From the NCBI GenBank assembly GCA_028691595.1, contig JAQUZA010000009.1, forward strand, positions 1 to 22,405: 22,405 bases of DNA. Direction: 5' to 3'. Positions 9,623 through 17,168 of the stretch are shown piece after piece. Made by a program: the position numbers and the translations under genes. This stretch comes from Candidatus Rifleibacteriota bacterium. GTDB lineage: Bacteria > Muiribacteriota > Ozemobacteria > Ozemobacterales > Ozemobacteraceae. A model generated the notes under the pieces. That model was not told the DNA's origin, searched no databases, and saw nothing but the letters and a program-made list of their open reading frames with translations. Every line of letters begins with the position of its first letter. Position 1 is the first letter of the stretch.

Positions 9623-11494
9623 ATGCAAAAGTTTGTCACGCTCTTTCACGCAGAGATTGAAGGCGGAACAACACGAAGCGACATAGCCAGAGTTCCTGAA
9701 TTAGTCAAGGCCCACCCCCAGGGGTGTTTTCGCAGTGCCCTTTTTTCCGGCGAAGACACAAAAAATCATTATGGGCCTTTAACGTTGGTTTTCGCCATTA
9801 GAAGGGCCCGCGATCTTCTTCTTGAAGGCTGCGATTACAATGGTCTTGACATTCAGGTTGAAGCTGCGGGCCGCAAGTTGCCTCAACTCCCGGTTGGTAG
9901 TCATCTTGTCACGCTTCTCAATTCTCCAGACACTGTGATTCACATCAACGGCAATGTTTTTAAGCCTGCCACAGAGGTTTTTGGGTTTCAGCAGGTTTAT
10001 GACGACTCGGTGCGCTGCATCGAAGCTCTGAAAAAGATGGGTTTTTCTCAGGAAACCATGTCTATCTACGCTACCCCCGAAGAAATTAGTGTGGAAGTTC
10101 ATGGCGGAGCTATTGGCTGTGAAGGCGAACACGACCTGGCAGAACAATATTACCGGCTTCTCTGCTTTATCGCCGGCATAAAAGCCTCTGGAAACAGGCC
10201 AGCCAAGCACGAGGTCAAAACAATTCTGCTGAACACCTGTAACCATGATGCCCAGATACTGTTACCGGGCAGCACTCACCCCACCCTGCACCGGCCAAGA
10301 GTCGGTGTTGGAGCTTCACATTTTGCCTACGGTATCGCTGCCTTTTCTGACTTCTGTGGTAAAAAGCGCACCCTGCAGGAATGCCTTCAGGAAACCTTTA
10401 CCTGGGTTAAATTTATTCAGGCGGAGATGCCGGCAATTGAGGGTTTAAAGGCCAGAATCGCGCAGATGGCAGCTATGCCGAAGCCGGGTGCCGCCGGCGT
10501 GTCTGCACAAACGCACTGCAGCAGCGTAATGCCAGATGCCGGCGGGTTTCAGCCTCTTAAAAGCAAATTCGAAGAAGGACAGGCTTTTTTTAAGAACCTG
10601 CCATCTGTCTGTGGTTCATTTTCTTCAGGTCTCGACAAGACCCTTGGGGGCGGCTGGCTGAAGAATGGTGTACATATTGTTGCCGGCCCGAGGGAGTCGG
10701 GAAAATCAGCATTGTTATTACAACAGGCTCTTTTGAGTGAGAAGAAAATGCCGGTGCTGTATATTTCTTACGAACACAGTCTGCGCGAGTTCATGATCAG
10801 GGCCACCACTTCAAACTCTGGCTTAAACCTGAGTGAAGTATTGGGGCATCTGCCTCTCACCGGTGCCATTGGTGAAACAGCGCGTAACAACTGCACAGCC
10901 GCCCTTGAAAAACTGCAGTCAGAGATAACCTCCGGTTTCTATTTTTCTGGAATCGAAGCCGGCCGTGATGGCTTTGACCCTCTCGAAATGCAGCAACTGG
11001 CTGCAATGATCCCTGGTGATGGTGACAAACTGGTAATTGTTGATTCGGTCTGCGAAAGCGATTTTGGCAATGATTTCAGACAAAAGATGCGCCAGCTGCG
11101 AGAAATCGCTGCCAGCAACCACCTGACTTTCATTATTTCCATACATTATCAGATCGCGATCGATAAAAGGCCACACTTTATCGAAGACACTGACATAGAG
11201 CTGCTCGACAAGTTTCAGCGGTTCTCAGACTCGGTAATGGTCATGGAAACCGAAAAAAACAATCTGCGGCGTTTTGTGGCCATGATCAAAGGCCAGATTG
11301 ATGCACAGCTTGTAAGCAGTCTTGAACAAAAAGCCCTGCAGATAGCCGGCAACAAACGTTATAAAACTGACACCTTCAGCCTCATGCGCCTGATTCACAC
11401 AAGAAATGGCCGCCGCGATCTGGTGTTGTTTCTTTATCAGCCCGAAATTGGCAAGTTTTTTGAACTGGCCTCGCTTGCCATGAACCGCCCCTGA
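9623..11494 (+). CDS. Primase-like (degenerate) domain fused to RecA/KaiC/DnaB-type ATPase
   Basis: 623 residues, no signal peptide, so cytoplasmic. GGAG lies about six bases before the ATG. The C-terminal half is a P-loop ATPase of the RecA/KaiC/DnaB class: G-L-D-K-T-L-G-G-G (336-344), Walker A GPRESGKS (355-362), Walker B KLVIVDS (469-475), and an IISIHYQ strand (504-510). The N-terminal half resembles an archaeo-eukaryotic primase (AEP). It has a YGPLTLVF strand (50-57), a strand TVIHING (104-110) where D-x-D is expected, IYATPEEISVEV (148-159) where the SGxGxH-type motif is expected, and LLPGSTHPTLHRPRVGV (213-229), close to the primase block RlPgSxHxxxG. The first two primase motifs lack their catalytic residues. 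Sequence-directed nucleic-acid binding coupled to ATP hydrolysis is one inference; a DNA-repair or phage-type primase-helicase relic is another. Acylphosphatase follows after four bases. Confidence 0.65.
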   Translation: MQKFVTLFHAEIEGGTTRSDIARVPELVKAHPQGCFRSALFSGEDTKNHYGPLTLVFAIRRARDLLLEGCDYNGLDIQVEAAGRKLPQLPVGSHLVTLLNSPDTVIHINGNVFKPATEVFGFQQVYDDSVRCIEALKKMGFSQETMSIYATPEEISVEVHGGAIGCEGEHDLAEQYYRLLCFIAGIKASGNRPAKHEVKTILLNTCNHDAQILLPGSTHPTLHRPRVGVGASHFAYGIAAFSDFCGKKRTLQECLQETFTWVKFIQAEMPAIEGLKARIAQMAAMPKPGAAGVSAQTHCSSVMPDAGGFQPLKSKFEEGQAFFKNLPSVCGSFSSGLDKTLGGGWLKNGVHIVAGPRESGKSALLLQQALLSEKKMPVLYISYEHSLREFMIRATTSNSGLNLSEVLGHLPLTGAIGETARNNCTAALEKLQSEITSGFYFSGIEAGRDGFDPLEMQQLAAMIPGDGDKLVIVDSVCESDFGNDFRQKMRQLREIAASNHLTFIISIHYQIAIDKRPHFIEDTDIELLDKFQRFSDSVMVMETEKNNLRRFVAMIKGQIDAQLVSSLEQKALQIAGNKRYKTDTFSLMRLIHTRNGRRDLVLFLYQPEIGKFFELASLAMNRP

Positions 11495-11498
11495 GACA

Positions 11499-11795
11499 AT
11501 GGCAAACCAGAATTTTCTCAGGGTCAGGCTCGTCATTCGCGGTCGGGTTCAAGGAGTCGGCTTCAGGCGTTATGTCGACAAACAGGCGCAGAGTCTTGGG
11601 GTTGGAGGCTGGGTTCGCAACAACCCTGACGGTTCGGTTGAAACCGAGGCCGAGGGTGACAGTCAGATGATTCAGCAGTTCAAGGCAGACATGCAGAAGG
11701 GGCCGTTCTTTTCGAGGGTCGATGAGGTCGAAGAGGTTTTGCGGGAAACCCTGCCACAGAAACCCGGGTCGCTGTTCACCATCAGGCACGGTTAG
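11499..11795 (+). CDS. acyP: Acylphosphatase
   Basis: 98-residue cytoplasmic enzyme that hydrolyses the carboxyl-phosphate bond of acylphosphates. The signature VIRGRVQGVGFRRYV (12-26) holds the phosphate loop and catalytic Arg23; GGWVRNNPDGSVE (36-48) holds the catalytic Asn41. Length and motif spacing are normal for the family, and the protein looks fully active. It begins four bases after the stop of the primase-like/ATPase gene, so it is translated from the same mRNA, probably by coupling. Its link to the two upstream genes is unclear; acylphosphatases commonly appear as promiscuous operon passengers. The gene ends in TAG and is followed, after 18 bases, by the convergent HEAT-like lipoprotein gene, with no clear terminator between them. 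Confidence 0.93.
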   Translation: MANQNFLRVRLVIRGRVQGVGFRRYVDKQAQSLGVGGWVRNNPDGSVETEAEGDSQMIQQFKADMQKGPFFSRVDEVEEVLRETLPQKPGSLFTIRHG

Positions 11796-11813
11796 CAGTC
11801 GCGCCAGGTCTGC

Positions 11814-12077
11814 TCAGTTCAAGAACGTTCGTTTGTCGATCTTGGCGAGCGATTTCTTAATTTCCTCTTTGACTCTGAAATCAGAATCTTCTTTGTTCAA
11901 TAACAAAATTCTCACGGCCTCGGCAGTTGCGACATCACCAAGCTCACGGGCAGCCTTAAGGCGCACTGCTGCGTCTTTCGATTTTAGATCTTTGGCGAGT
12001 TTGTCCTCGATAGACTTGCCGAGACAGCCTGTCATGAGCATCATCGCAACACAGAAAAGCAGTAACAATTTTTTCAT
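11814..12077 (-). CDS. Small HEAT-repeat-like lipoprotein
   Basis: 87 residues. A type II signal peptide ends in the lipobox L-M-T-G-Cys18, so the mature protein is about 70 residues and membrane-anchored. The mature part is one or two helical HEAT-like units: KDAAVRLKAARELGDVATAE (residues 34-53) has the typical pattern of a charged start, V-R-x-x-A-A and a helix-turn. A second partial helix pair follows. GGAGG lies four bases upstream of the ATG, which supports this start. Such short HEAT proteins usually mediate protein-protein contact; no partner is evident. It lies 32 bp downstream of the B3/B4 gene on the same strand and may be cotranscribed with it. Confidence 0.75.
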   Translation of the reverse strand: MKKLLLLFCVAMMLMTGCLGKSIEDKLAKDLKSKDAAVRLKAARELGDVATAEAVRILLLNKEDSDFRVKEEIKKSLAKIDKRTFLN

Positions 12078-12109
12078 AGTTCCTCCCGGGGTATTTATGA
12101 GGGCTGGCC

Positions 12110-12790
12110 TCAGGGGCAGGCATCGACAACAACACTGGCTATATCTGAAGCCTCAGTTTCAGTTTGAAGAAATTTGGCCATCTGATTCAGAAGACCGTGA
12201 AGCTCGTCACCATCGGTGATGTTACTCGATGTGTAGACGAAAAATGCCAGGTTTTTTGTTTCGGAAAAAACCTTTGTAGCCTGAGAATCCTTAACCGGGC
12301 TGCCAAAAGCTTTGCCATCACCACCCTGCCGGGCTATTACCAGAAGTTTTTTGAGTGAAAGTTCATGCCCCTCACGGTTAAACTGATATGATTCATCATC
12401 GAAACCGATGCGCATACACAGATCATAACCAGATTTATCAAGATCAATAACGCTTATGGGCAGAAAAGACTTCAGTGACAGATGATTATTGATATCGACA
12501 GCGTTGTTGATAAAGTTGAAGCCATGGCGATTCTGCAGGTCTTTGAACAAAAACTCTGAGGCTGGCCGGCTGCGACCTGAGGGGTGGTAGCCAAAGGTTT
12601 TGAGCAGGCTGCGAATGCCCTTCTGCTTCTGATCAGGGTAGATGAAGTCAGGCGAGAGCAGCGGCTCGACCTCGCGGTTGATTAGCTCCTGGTAATTTGC
12701 TGTTGATGGTCTGACCACCACATTGCGGGCTTCAAGCAACCCGATTCTCAGAGAACATGGAGGTAACGAAAAGACCAGACTGGTTTTCAT
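12110..12790 (-). CDS. Solitary B3/B4 tRNA-binding-domain protein (COG3382-like)
   Basis: 226 residues, cytoplasmic. The middle and C-terminal parts match the B3/B4 domain of the phenylalanyl-tRNA synthetase beta subunit. Evidence: GRSRPASEFLFKDLQN (72-87), a VDINNHLSLKSFLPIS-type block (around 98-113), a strand pair with RIGFDDESY, and GGDGKAFGSPVKDSQATKV (about 156-174), the conserved glycine-rich turn seen in stand-alone B3/B4 proteins. These proteins are thought to act in tRNA-related quality control, but the substrate is not known in most cases, and nothing here shows which amino acid or tRNA would be involved. The first 60 residues are less conserved to my eye. A good extended -10 promoter lies 36 bp upstream, so it is probably transcribed independently of the Mur ligase gene. 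Confidence 0.8.
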   Translation of the reverse strand: MKTSLVFSLPPCSLRIGLLEARNVVVRPSTANYQELINREVEPLLSPDFIYPDQKQKGIRSLLKTFGYHPSGRSRPASEFLFKDLQNRHGFNFINNAVDINNHLSLKSFLPISVIDLDKSGYDLCMRIGFDDESYQFNREGHELSLKKLLVIARQGGDGKAFGSPVKDSQATKVFSETKNLAFFVYTSSNITDGDELHGLLNQMAKFLQTETEASDIASVVVDACP

Positions 12791-12825
12791 AAATGCTGCA
12801 CCTGTTAGATCAAAGCTGATTTAAC

Positions 12826-12834
12826 ATTTTAGCA
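12826..12834 (-). promoter_or_regulatory. Extended -10 promoter for the B3/B4 gene
   Basis: On the minus strand TAAAAT (12831-12826) is preceded by TGC, giving TGCTAAAAT, the same extended -10 form as at the macroglobulin gene. It lies in the 58-bp gap after the Mur ligase stop and would give a leader of about 30 bases. No good -35 is visible. Confidence 0.45.
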
Positions 12835-12848
12835 CATCCGGGCGAGAT

Positions 12849-14228
12849 TCAGGCAGCACATTTCTGACGGGCCGGAAGCCCTTTCAGAACCTGATGACAG
12901 ATAACATTTATATCCCTTGCCCCCATAACCAGCACCATATCGCCATTTTCAGCTTCAGCAACGATTCTTGAAACTATTTCATCCCGGTTTCCGGTATAAA
13001 ATGCGTTTTTAAAGCGATTCTTCACGCTTCTAACTATTTCTTCTGAAGAGATATCGCGGCTGACAGTGCCCCCGCCGTAAAAAATATCATCGAGGAACAG
13101 GAATTCATTTTCCTGCAGACCGCTGAAAACCTCGATCAGGTCGTCACGGGTAAAACTTGTTGGCCCGAAGCCATGGGGCTGATAGACAATGAAGCGTCTC
13201 ACCGAAGACTTGCGGGCCGCCTGAATTGCTGCGGCAATTTCGGCAGGGTTATGAGCGAAATCGTCGATAACAGTTACACCGCCCACTGAACCGACTTTTT
13301 CAAATCTTCTCTTCATGCCCGGAAATGCACGCATGGCTTCAGCAATTTCTTCGAGCTGGAGCCCACACATTTTCGCTGTGGCAATAGCTGCCAGAGAATT
13401 AAGAACATTGTGTTCTCCAGGCATTTTGATGGTGAAAGGCACGCCATCGACACTAAAAGTGGCTGTCTCTGTATCCATAAGCAATCCGGTAGCCATAAAA
13501 TCGGCCTCAGTATGCAGTCCGTAGGTTTTAACCTCTGCTTTGCACGTTGCCCGCAAGCTCATGGCATTCGGGTCATCAGCGCAAACAAGCCGCAAGCCAT
13601 CGGGGGCAGTATTGGCAAAAAATTCTGCAAACAGGGTTTTAAGCTCATCGAGTGATTTGTGATCGCGTGAAATATTGGTTACTAAAGATATCCAGGGCTT
13701 ATATTTCACAATCGAACCGTCAGATTCATCTGCTTCAATGACAAAATTAGGGCCGGCACCTCTGAAGGCATTGGTATCGAGGCCGGCAATAATGCCCCCG
13801 ACCGCACACGAGGGCTCACGCCCGGCATATTTGAGTATCCAGGCAACCAGACCGGTGGTTGTGGTTTTTCCGGCTGTACCGCCTATGGCAATGCCTTTGC
13901 GAGCATTAAACATGCCGGCAAGCAGGTCTGAGCGCATAATCTGTTCGACTCCAAGTCTTTGAGCAGTCTGCACATCAGGAACCTGGTCTTCAACAGCAGT
14001 AGATTTGACAATCTTAAATTCAGCCGCCTTGAGCCCTGTATCCTGCATAAAAAGTTCAGGGCCTTTGCCATCCTGGGGGTAAATTTTCACTCCGAGTTCC
14101 TGCAGACGACGACAATAGTCGCCTTCAAGATTACGATCTGAACCGGCAACCTTGAAGCCTTCGCTGTGCAATATCTTAGCCAGCCCGCTCATGCCCATGC
14201 CGCCGATTCCAATGAAAAACGCGTTCAT
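12849..14228 (-). CDS. MurC-like Mur ligase (UDP-N-acetylmuramate--amino acid/peptide ligase family)
   Basis: 459-residue cytoplasmic ATP-dependent amide ligase of peptidoglycan synthesis or recycling. The Rossmann domain carries IGIGGMGMSGLAKIL (6-20), as in MurC and Mpl. The ATP site is G117-T-A-G-K-T-T-T-T, followed by IEADESD (164-170), NISRDH (185-190), GEHNVLN (271-277) and GMKRRFE (304-310). The C-terminal domain has DDFAHNPAEI (322-331) and YQPHGFGPT (349-357). Two family residues differ: Ala in place of His in GTHGKT, and Asn in AHNP where AHHP or GHHP is usual. PHGFGPT and GGTVSRDIS look like a solitary MurC-like subgroup rather than dcw-cluster MurC. Whether it adds L-Ala, like MurC, or recycles murein tripeptide, like Mpl, cannot be decided here. 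GGAGG six bases before the ATG supports the start. Confidence 0.85.
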   Translation of the reverse strand: MNAFFIGIGGMGMSGLAKILHSEGFKVAGSDRNLEGDYCRRLQELGVKIYPQDGKGPELFMQDTGLKAAEFKIVKSTAVEDQVPDVQTAQRLGVEQIMRSDLLAGMFNARKGIAIGGTAGKTTTTGLVAWILKYAGREPSCAVGGIIAGLDTNAFRGAGPNFVIEADESDGSIVKYKPWISLVTNISRDHKSLDELKTLFAEFFANTAPDGLRLVCADDPNAMSLRATCKAEVKTYGLHTEADFMATGLLMDTETATFSVDGVPFTIKMPGEHNVLNSLAAIATAKMCGLQLEEIAEAMRAFPGMKRRFEKVGSVGGVTVIDDFAHNPAEIAAAIQAARKSSVRRFIVYQPHGFGPTSFTRDDLIEVFSGLQENEFLFLDDIFYGGGTVSRDISSEEIVRSVKNRFKNAFYTGNRDEIVSRIVAEAENGDMVLVMGARDINVICHQVLKGLPARQKCAA

Positions 14229-14279
14229 ACATTGCCTCCAGAGTAGCTTTGCCGGGCTGTTTTTTTCTGCCCTGCATTC

Positions 14280-14285
14280 ATTATC
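14280..14285 (-). promoter_or_regulatory. Possible -10 element for the Mur ligase gene
   Basis: On the minus strand GATAAT (14285-14280) lies about 52 bp upstream of the ATG. A weak TTAAGC stands 18 bases further upstream as a possible -35. The 149-bp gap after the FN3 lipoprotein gene holds no other gene and no clear terminator hairpin. Confidence 0.3.
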
Positions 14286-14377
14286 GTCACATCAGAGTCA
14301 CAGGCTTAATCTGATTGACTTCGCCGACCCTGCAAACCGGGCCGTTTTTGCAAACTCTCGGCAAAAATGACAGCTGA

Positions 14378-14998
14378 TCAGGGTTCGGTGGTAAAAGAAT
14401 AATCCCTCGACCAGGTGCGGGTTGAATCGAGATTGTGCCGACTGGCCACAACCCTGAAATGATAGGTTGTGGCTGGCAGCAGGCTAAAAAGTTGCATGCG
14501 ATGGCGCTTTTTAAGCTCAGTCGTTGCATAACTGGCATAACCATAGAGTTCATTAACCCCGTATTCAACATAGCCGTCAGACTCAATACCGGTTTCCCAT
14601 TCAATAACGGCTGAGGTTGAGTAAATAAGTGGCACGGCAACAGAAACGACCTGTGGCATTGGCACCATATCTGTGTCTACCACACTGACAGTCATATTAT
14701 TATCTATTTCAACCGCTTTGCGAATCAGGGTTAACTGGCCGTCTGATCCTTGCAACATCAGCTGATACACCCCCGGAGACAAACGGGCTACGAAATTTCC
14801 TTTCGCATCAACGGGAATCAAAACCCGGTTTTCTCCACAAACGGCCACCAGAGTTGAGGCTTTGGCAACTTCAAGAGTGCCGGTAAGAGTGCCTTGAGAA
14901 TTTTCTTCCCTGCTGCTGTTAAGGCAGCCTGGCAGAAACGCAACCGCAAAAATTGCGGCCATGACCCAGAGATTGATCGCCATTCGCTTTTTGTGCAT
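14378..14998 (-). CDS. Lipoprotein with carboxypeptidase-regulatory-like and FN3-like domains
   Basis: 206 residues from the ATG at 14998. A TTG one codon upstream is possible but unlikely. The signal peptide ends in the lipobox F-L-P-G-Cys25, so the protein is membrane-anchored and probably outer-membrane. Residues about 35-105 are a short beta domain (TGTLEVAK...AVCGENRVLIPVDAKGNFVA...GVYQLML), like carboxypeptidase-regulatory modules. Residues about 115-206 are fibronectin type III-like: STSAVIEWET, then YVEYG, then HRMQLFSLLPATTYHFRVVA and a final YSFTT strand. This is the arrangement of purple-acid-phosphatase-type FN3 modules; no catalytic domain follows. The start overlaps the previous gene's stop as TGATG, so the two are translationally coupled. 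Role inferred: a structural or binding partner of the neighbouring barrel system. Confidence 0.8.
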   Translation of the reverse strand: MHKKRMAINLWVMAAIFAVAFLPGCLNSSREENSQGTLTGTLEVAKASTLVAVCGENRVLIPVDAKGNFVARLSPGVYQLMLQGSDGQLTLIRKAVEIDNNMTVSVVDTDMVPMPQVVSVAVPLIYSTSAVIEWETGIESDGYVEYGVNELYGYASYATTELKKRHRMQLFSLLPATTYHFRVVASRHNLDSTRTWSRDYSFTTEP

Positions 14999-16650
14999 CA
15001 AAATTGTTCACCCGCCGGTTTGAGAGTTACGGTGGTCGCAGTCAACTCGCCGTAGCCATTTTTCGCAAACTTAACGTCATACCTGCCAGGAGGCATGTTA
15101 TAAATCACATATTCACCCATCGAGTCGGTAATCGCTGAGAAACTGGTGCCCCTGACCGTCACGTTCACCCCTGACAATGGCATTCGGGTTCGTTCATCAG
15201 TGACCCGGCCCCGCAAAATTCCCTGTCTCAGGTCAACCGCAACTTTGAGTCTGTTAAAAAACATTCCCGAAACTTTTGCAAAAAGCTTGAATCTGCCGTC
15301 TTCAGGCTTGAGGGTGAGTATGTCGCTGCCACGGTCTTCAAATCTGAAGTTCCAGTTTGCTGTCAGTGCCGAAAGCCGGTAATTGACGCTGACCAGTATC
15401 ATGCCATCACGGCGTTCAAACCTGAACGGATGCAGAGTCAGACGCACGTCACGATAGCGCCGCAAAGTATCATCGGCCATGGTATTGAAATCAAACCAGC
15501 TGTTGCCCTGCCAGTCGCGAAAATATCTCGACACCGCGCTTCTCAACCAGATCTGATCGCGACGGGAAAAGGCATCTGACAACTCGCGACAGAAGCGTCT
15601 GGCAAGGTCTTCGGTTGCCCGGCGACCGCTGAAGGTAAAGCCGGCGCTGAATACTCTGATACGCCTTTCAAGTGAATCGATCTGATGAACTGTCACCACA
15701 AATTCCGGAAACGCCGGAATGGCAAAATTCGCTTCAAAATAGCCGTCTCTACCCTCTCTCAGGGCATAAACCAGATCTTTTCCAAGCGACAGTTCAAACC
15801 GATGCGCCGGGGCCGGGTAAGGCGTTATCTTGAGCTGCAGCAGCAGTGATTCTGGCAAACGGCCATCGGGAGAGCTCAGAACATGCAAACCATTTTCCTG
15901 TGAAAGGTTGCTGACGAATTCGTTGTTAATCTTGACTGAATCAACTTTGAAGGGCACTTCGACTGAATTTTGCCGATGAAGGCTGTCGAAACGCTGCAGC
16001 CAGTTGGCGAAGCGCCTGAACGACTCGTATTCGCTACCCGGGTCAAACACCTGCAAAGGCTTCTCTTTTCCATCAGGCGCAATTTCGAGACAATAGCTTT
16101 CTGGAACCGCCACCGGCTCGGCGCTGCCATTCAATCTGAAGGCTGACTGACCTTTGGCCGACCTGATCCACTCACCATTGTCATTGCTGACAATACTGCA
16201 GTCACCATGATTGACCATCAATATGCCGTGCCTTCCTTCAGTCTCGATCAGGCCAGAATCTCTTGCCGCAATGAGAACTTCGGCGCGGTGCAGCTGCAAA
16301 ACCAGTTGCACCAGGGCGGCAGGCTGCATGACCACCCGCAGGCCAGATTCAGGCTTAACCATAATCAGGTTTTCCGCGCCCCACGACATGATCAGGTAAC
16401 CATGTGCAGCAGTTCTAATTCCATAGCCATCAGCGATTGTCTGGCCCTGTGTAACCCTATGCCAGGTATTCTCACCTGGTTTACAGAAAAAAACCGGGCC
16501 GTCGCACATCATAGCCAGGAGCTGACCGTTTACGAAACTCCGGCCGGGTTCGAGACCGGGCAGCACTGATCTGGCAGCGGCTTGAACTTCAGTGCCGGCT
16601 GTAGCAGCCAGAAACATCAGCAGCAGTAGTGTTGAAAGTATTCTTTTCAT
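14998..16650 (-). CDS. Exported FecR-like / NTF2-like / carboxypeptidase-regulatory-like protein
   Basis: 550 residues from the ATG at 16650. The signal peptide (LSTLLLLMFLAATAG) ends near VQA-AA, so it is exported. The numbering below includes one extra leading Met. Residues about 35-180 look like a FecR-type beta domain: a gate strand, GQTIADGYGIRTAAHGYLIM (70-89), then VKPESGLRVV. Residues about 343-468 resemble an NTF2/SnoaL-like fold, with DLARRFCRELSDAFSRRDQ helices and strands ending DGRFKLFAKVSGMFF. Residues 479-545 are a carboxypeptidase-regulatory-like module: LRGRVTDERTRMPLSGVNVT, ITDSMGEYVI, then MPPGRYDVKFAKNGY. No enzymatic motif is visible. Both ends are TGATG overlaps with the barrel fragment upstream and the FN3 lipoprotein downstream, so the three products are made together. 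Likely a periplasmic or surface adaptor; function unknown. Confidence 0.75.
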   Translation of the reverse strand: MKRILSTLLLLMFLAATAGTEVQAAARSVLPGLEPGRSFVNGQLLAMMCDGPVFFCKPGENTWHRVTQGQTIADGYGIRTAAHGYLIMSWGAENLIMVKPESGLRVVMQPAALVQLVLQLHRAEVLIAARDSGLIETEGRHGILMVNHGDCSIVSNDNGEWIRSAKGQSAFRLNGSAEPVAVPESYCLEIAPDGKEKPLQVFDPGSEYESFRRFANWLQRFDSLHRQNSVEVPFKVDSVKINNEFVSNLSQENGLHVLSSPDGRLPESLLLQLKITPYPAPAHRFELSLGKDLVYALREGRDGYFEANFAIPAFPEFVVTVHQIDSLERRIRVFSAGFTFSGRRATEDLARRFCRELSDAFSRRDQIWLRSAVSRYFRDWQGNSWFDFNTMADDTLRRYRDVRLTLHPFRFERRDGMILVSVNYRLSALTANWNFRFEDRGSDILTLKPEDGRFKLFAKVSGMFFNRLKVAVDLRQGILRGRVTDERTRMPLSGVNVTVRGTSFSAITDSMGEYVIYNMPPGRYDVKFAKNGYGELTATTVTLKPAGEQF

Positions 16651-17138
16651 CAAAAGGCCTTTAAAAACCGCATTTTTGCGGTGTAGTCATCAAATTCACC
16701 CGTATCGCCCGAGAACTCACTGCGATTACCTTCAAGATCAATTATCAGTCTTGCAGTCGGGCTGTATTCTCTCGTAAGTGAGAGGTTCAGACGGTCATGT
16801 TTAGAGCTTACCGTCAGTGGATCAATTTTTTCGCGCTGATAATCGACGCTGACCATAACATTTTCATGAAATTTCGAACTGCCGCCAAAGCCGATCCACG
16901 AAGTCTGATCCATGCCACCCGCACGCTTATAGCTGAGCTTCTCGATGGCAAAAGTGCTGTAAACACGATTGAGTGAGTCGTATTCCCAGGTCAGACTCAG
17001 GTCGAAGCGCTGAATATCGCGGTCGTTTAGCACATTAACATCATCTTTGTCGATTGTCTGGCTCAATCCGGCAAAATACAGCATCTGGCCGGCACGATGA
17101 TTGAATTCAAGCCAGAGAAGGTCTTTGTAACGGTTCAT
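16650..17138 (-). pseudogene. C-terminal part of the outer-membrane beta-barrel, after an in-frame TAG
   Basis: 162 residues if started at the ATG at 17138, but no ribosome site precedes that ATG. The reading frame stays open back to 17165 and is the same frame as the 17166-18548 gene; only one TAG codon (17168-17166) separates them. The sequence alternates polar and hydrophobic residues as in barrel strands (for example LLWLEFNHRAGQMLYFAGLS). It ends ...AKMRFLKAF, with the terminal Phe and alternating hydrophobics recognised by the Bam machinery. I therefore read it as the true C-terminus of the barrel. Its stop overlaps the next gene as TGATG. It is either the broken tail of a disrupted gene, or is made by amber read-through, suppression or re-initiation. 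Confidence 0.75.
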
Positions 17139-17165
17139 AAAGCCAGAATTCTCTGAATATTCATG

Positions 17166-17168
17166 CTA
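17166..17168 (-). other. In-frame amber codon splitting the beta-barrel gene
   Basis: On the minus strand the codons read ...TTT TAT CAG CCT TAG CAT GAA TAT..., so the frame continues open without any shift into the 16650-17138 segment. Removing this single stop joins 460 and 171 codons into one 632-residue barrel. TAG also ends pbpC (105-107), acyP (11793-11795) and rlpA (21143-21141), so it is not generally reassigned here. Confidence 0.9.

Noticed and set aside
9713..9726. CACCCC-CA-GGGGTG palindrome followed by TTTT
   Set aside because: Inside the coding region of the primase-like/ATPase gene with a two-base loop, which is too tight for a terminator; probably chance.
17166..17168. Genome-wide reassignment of TAG to an amino acid
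   Set aside because: pbpC, acyP and rlpA all end naturally at TAG at the expected family length.
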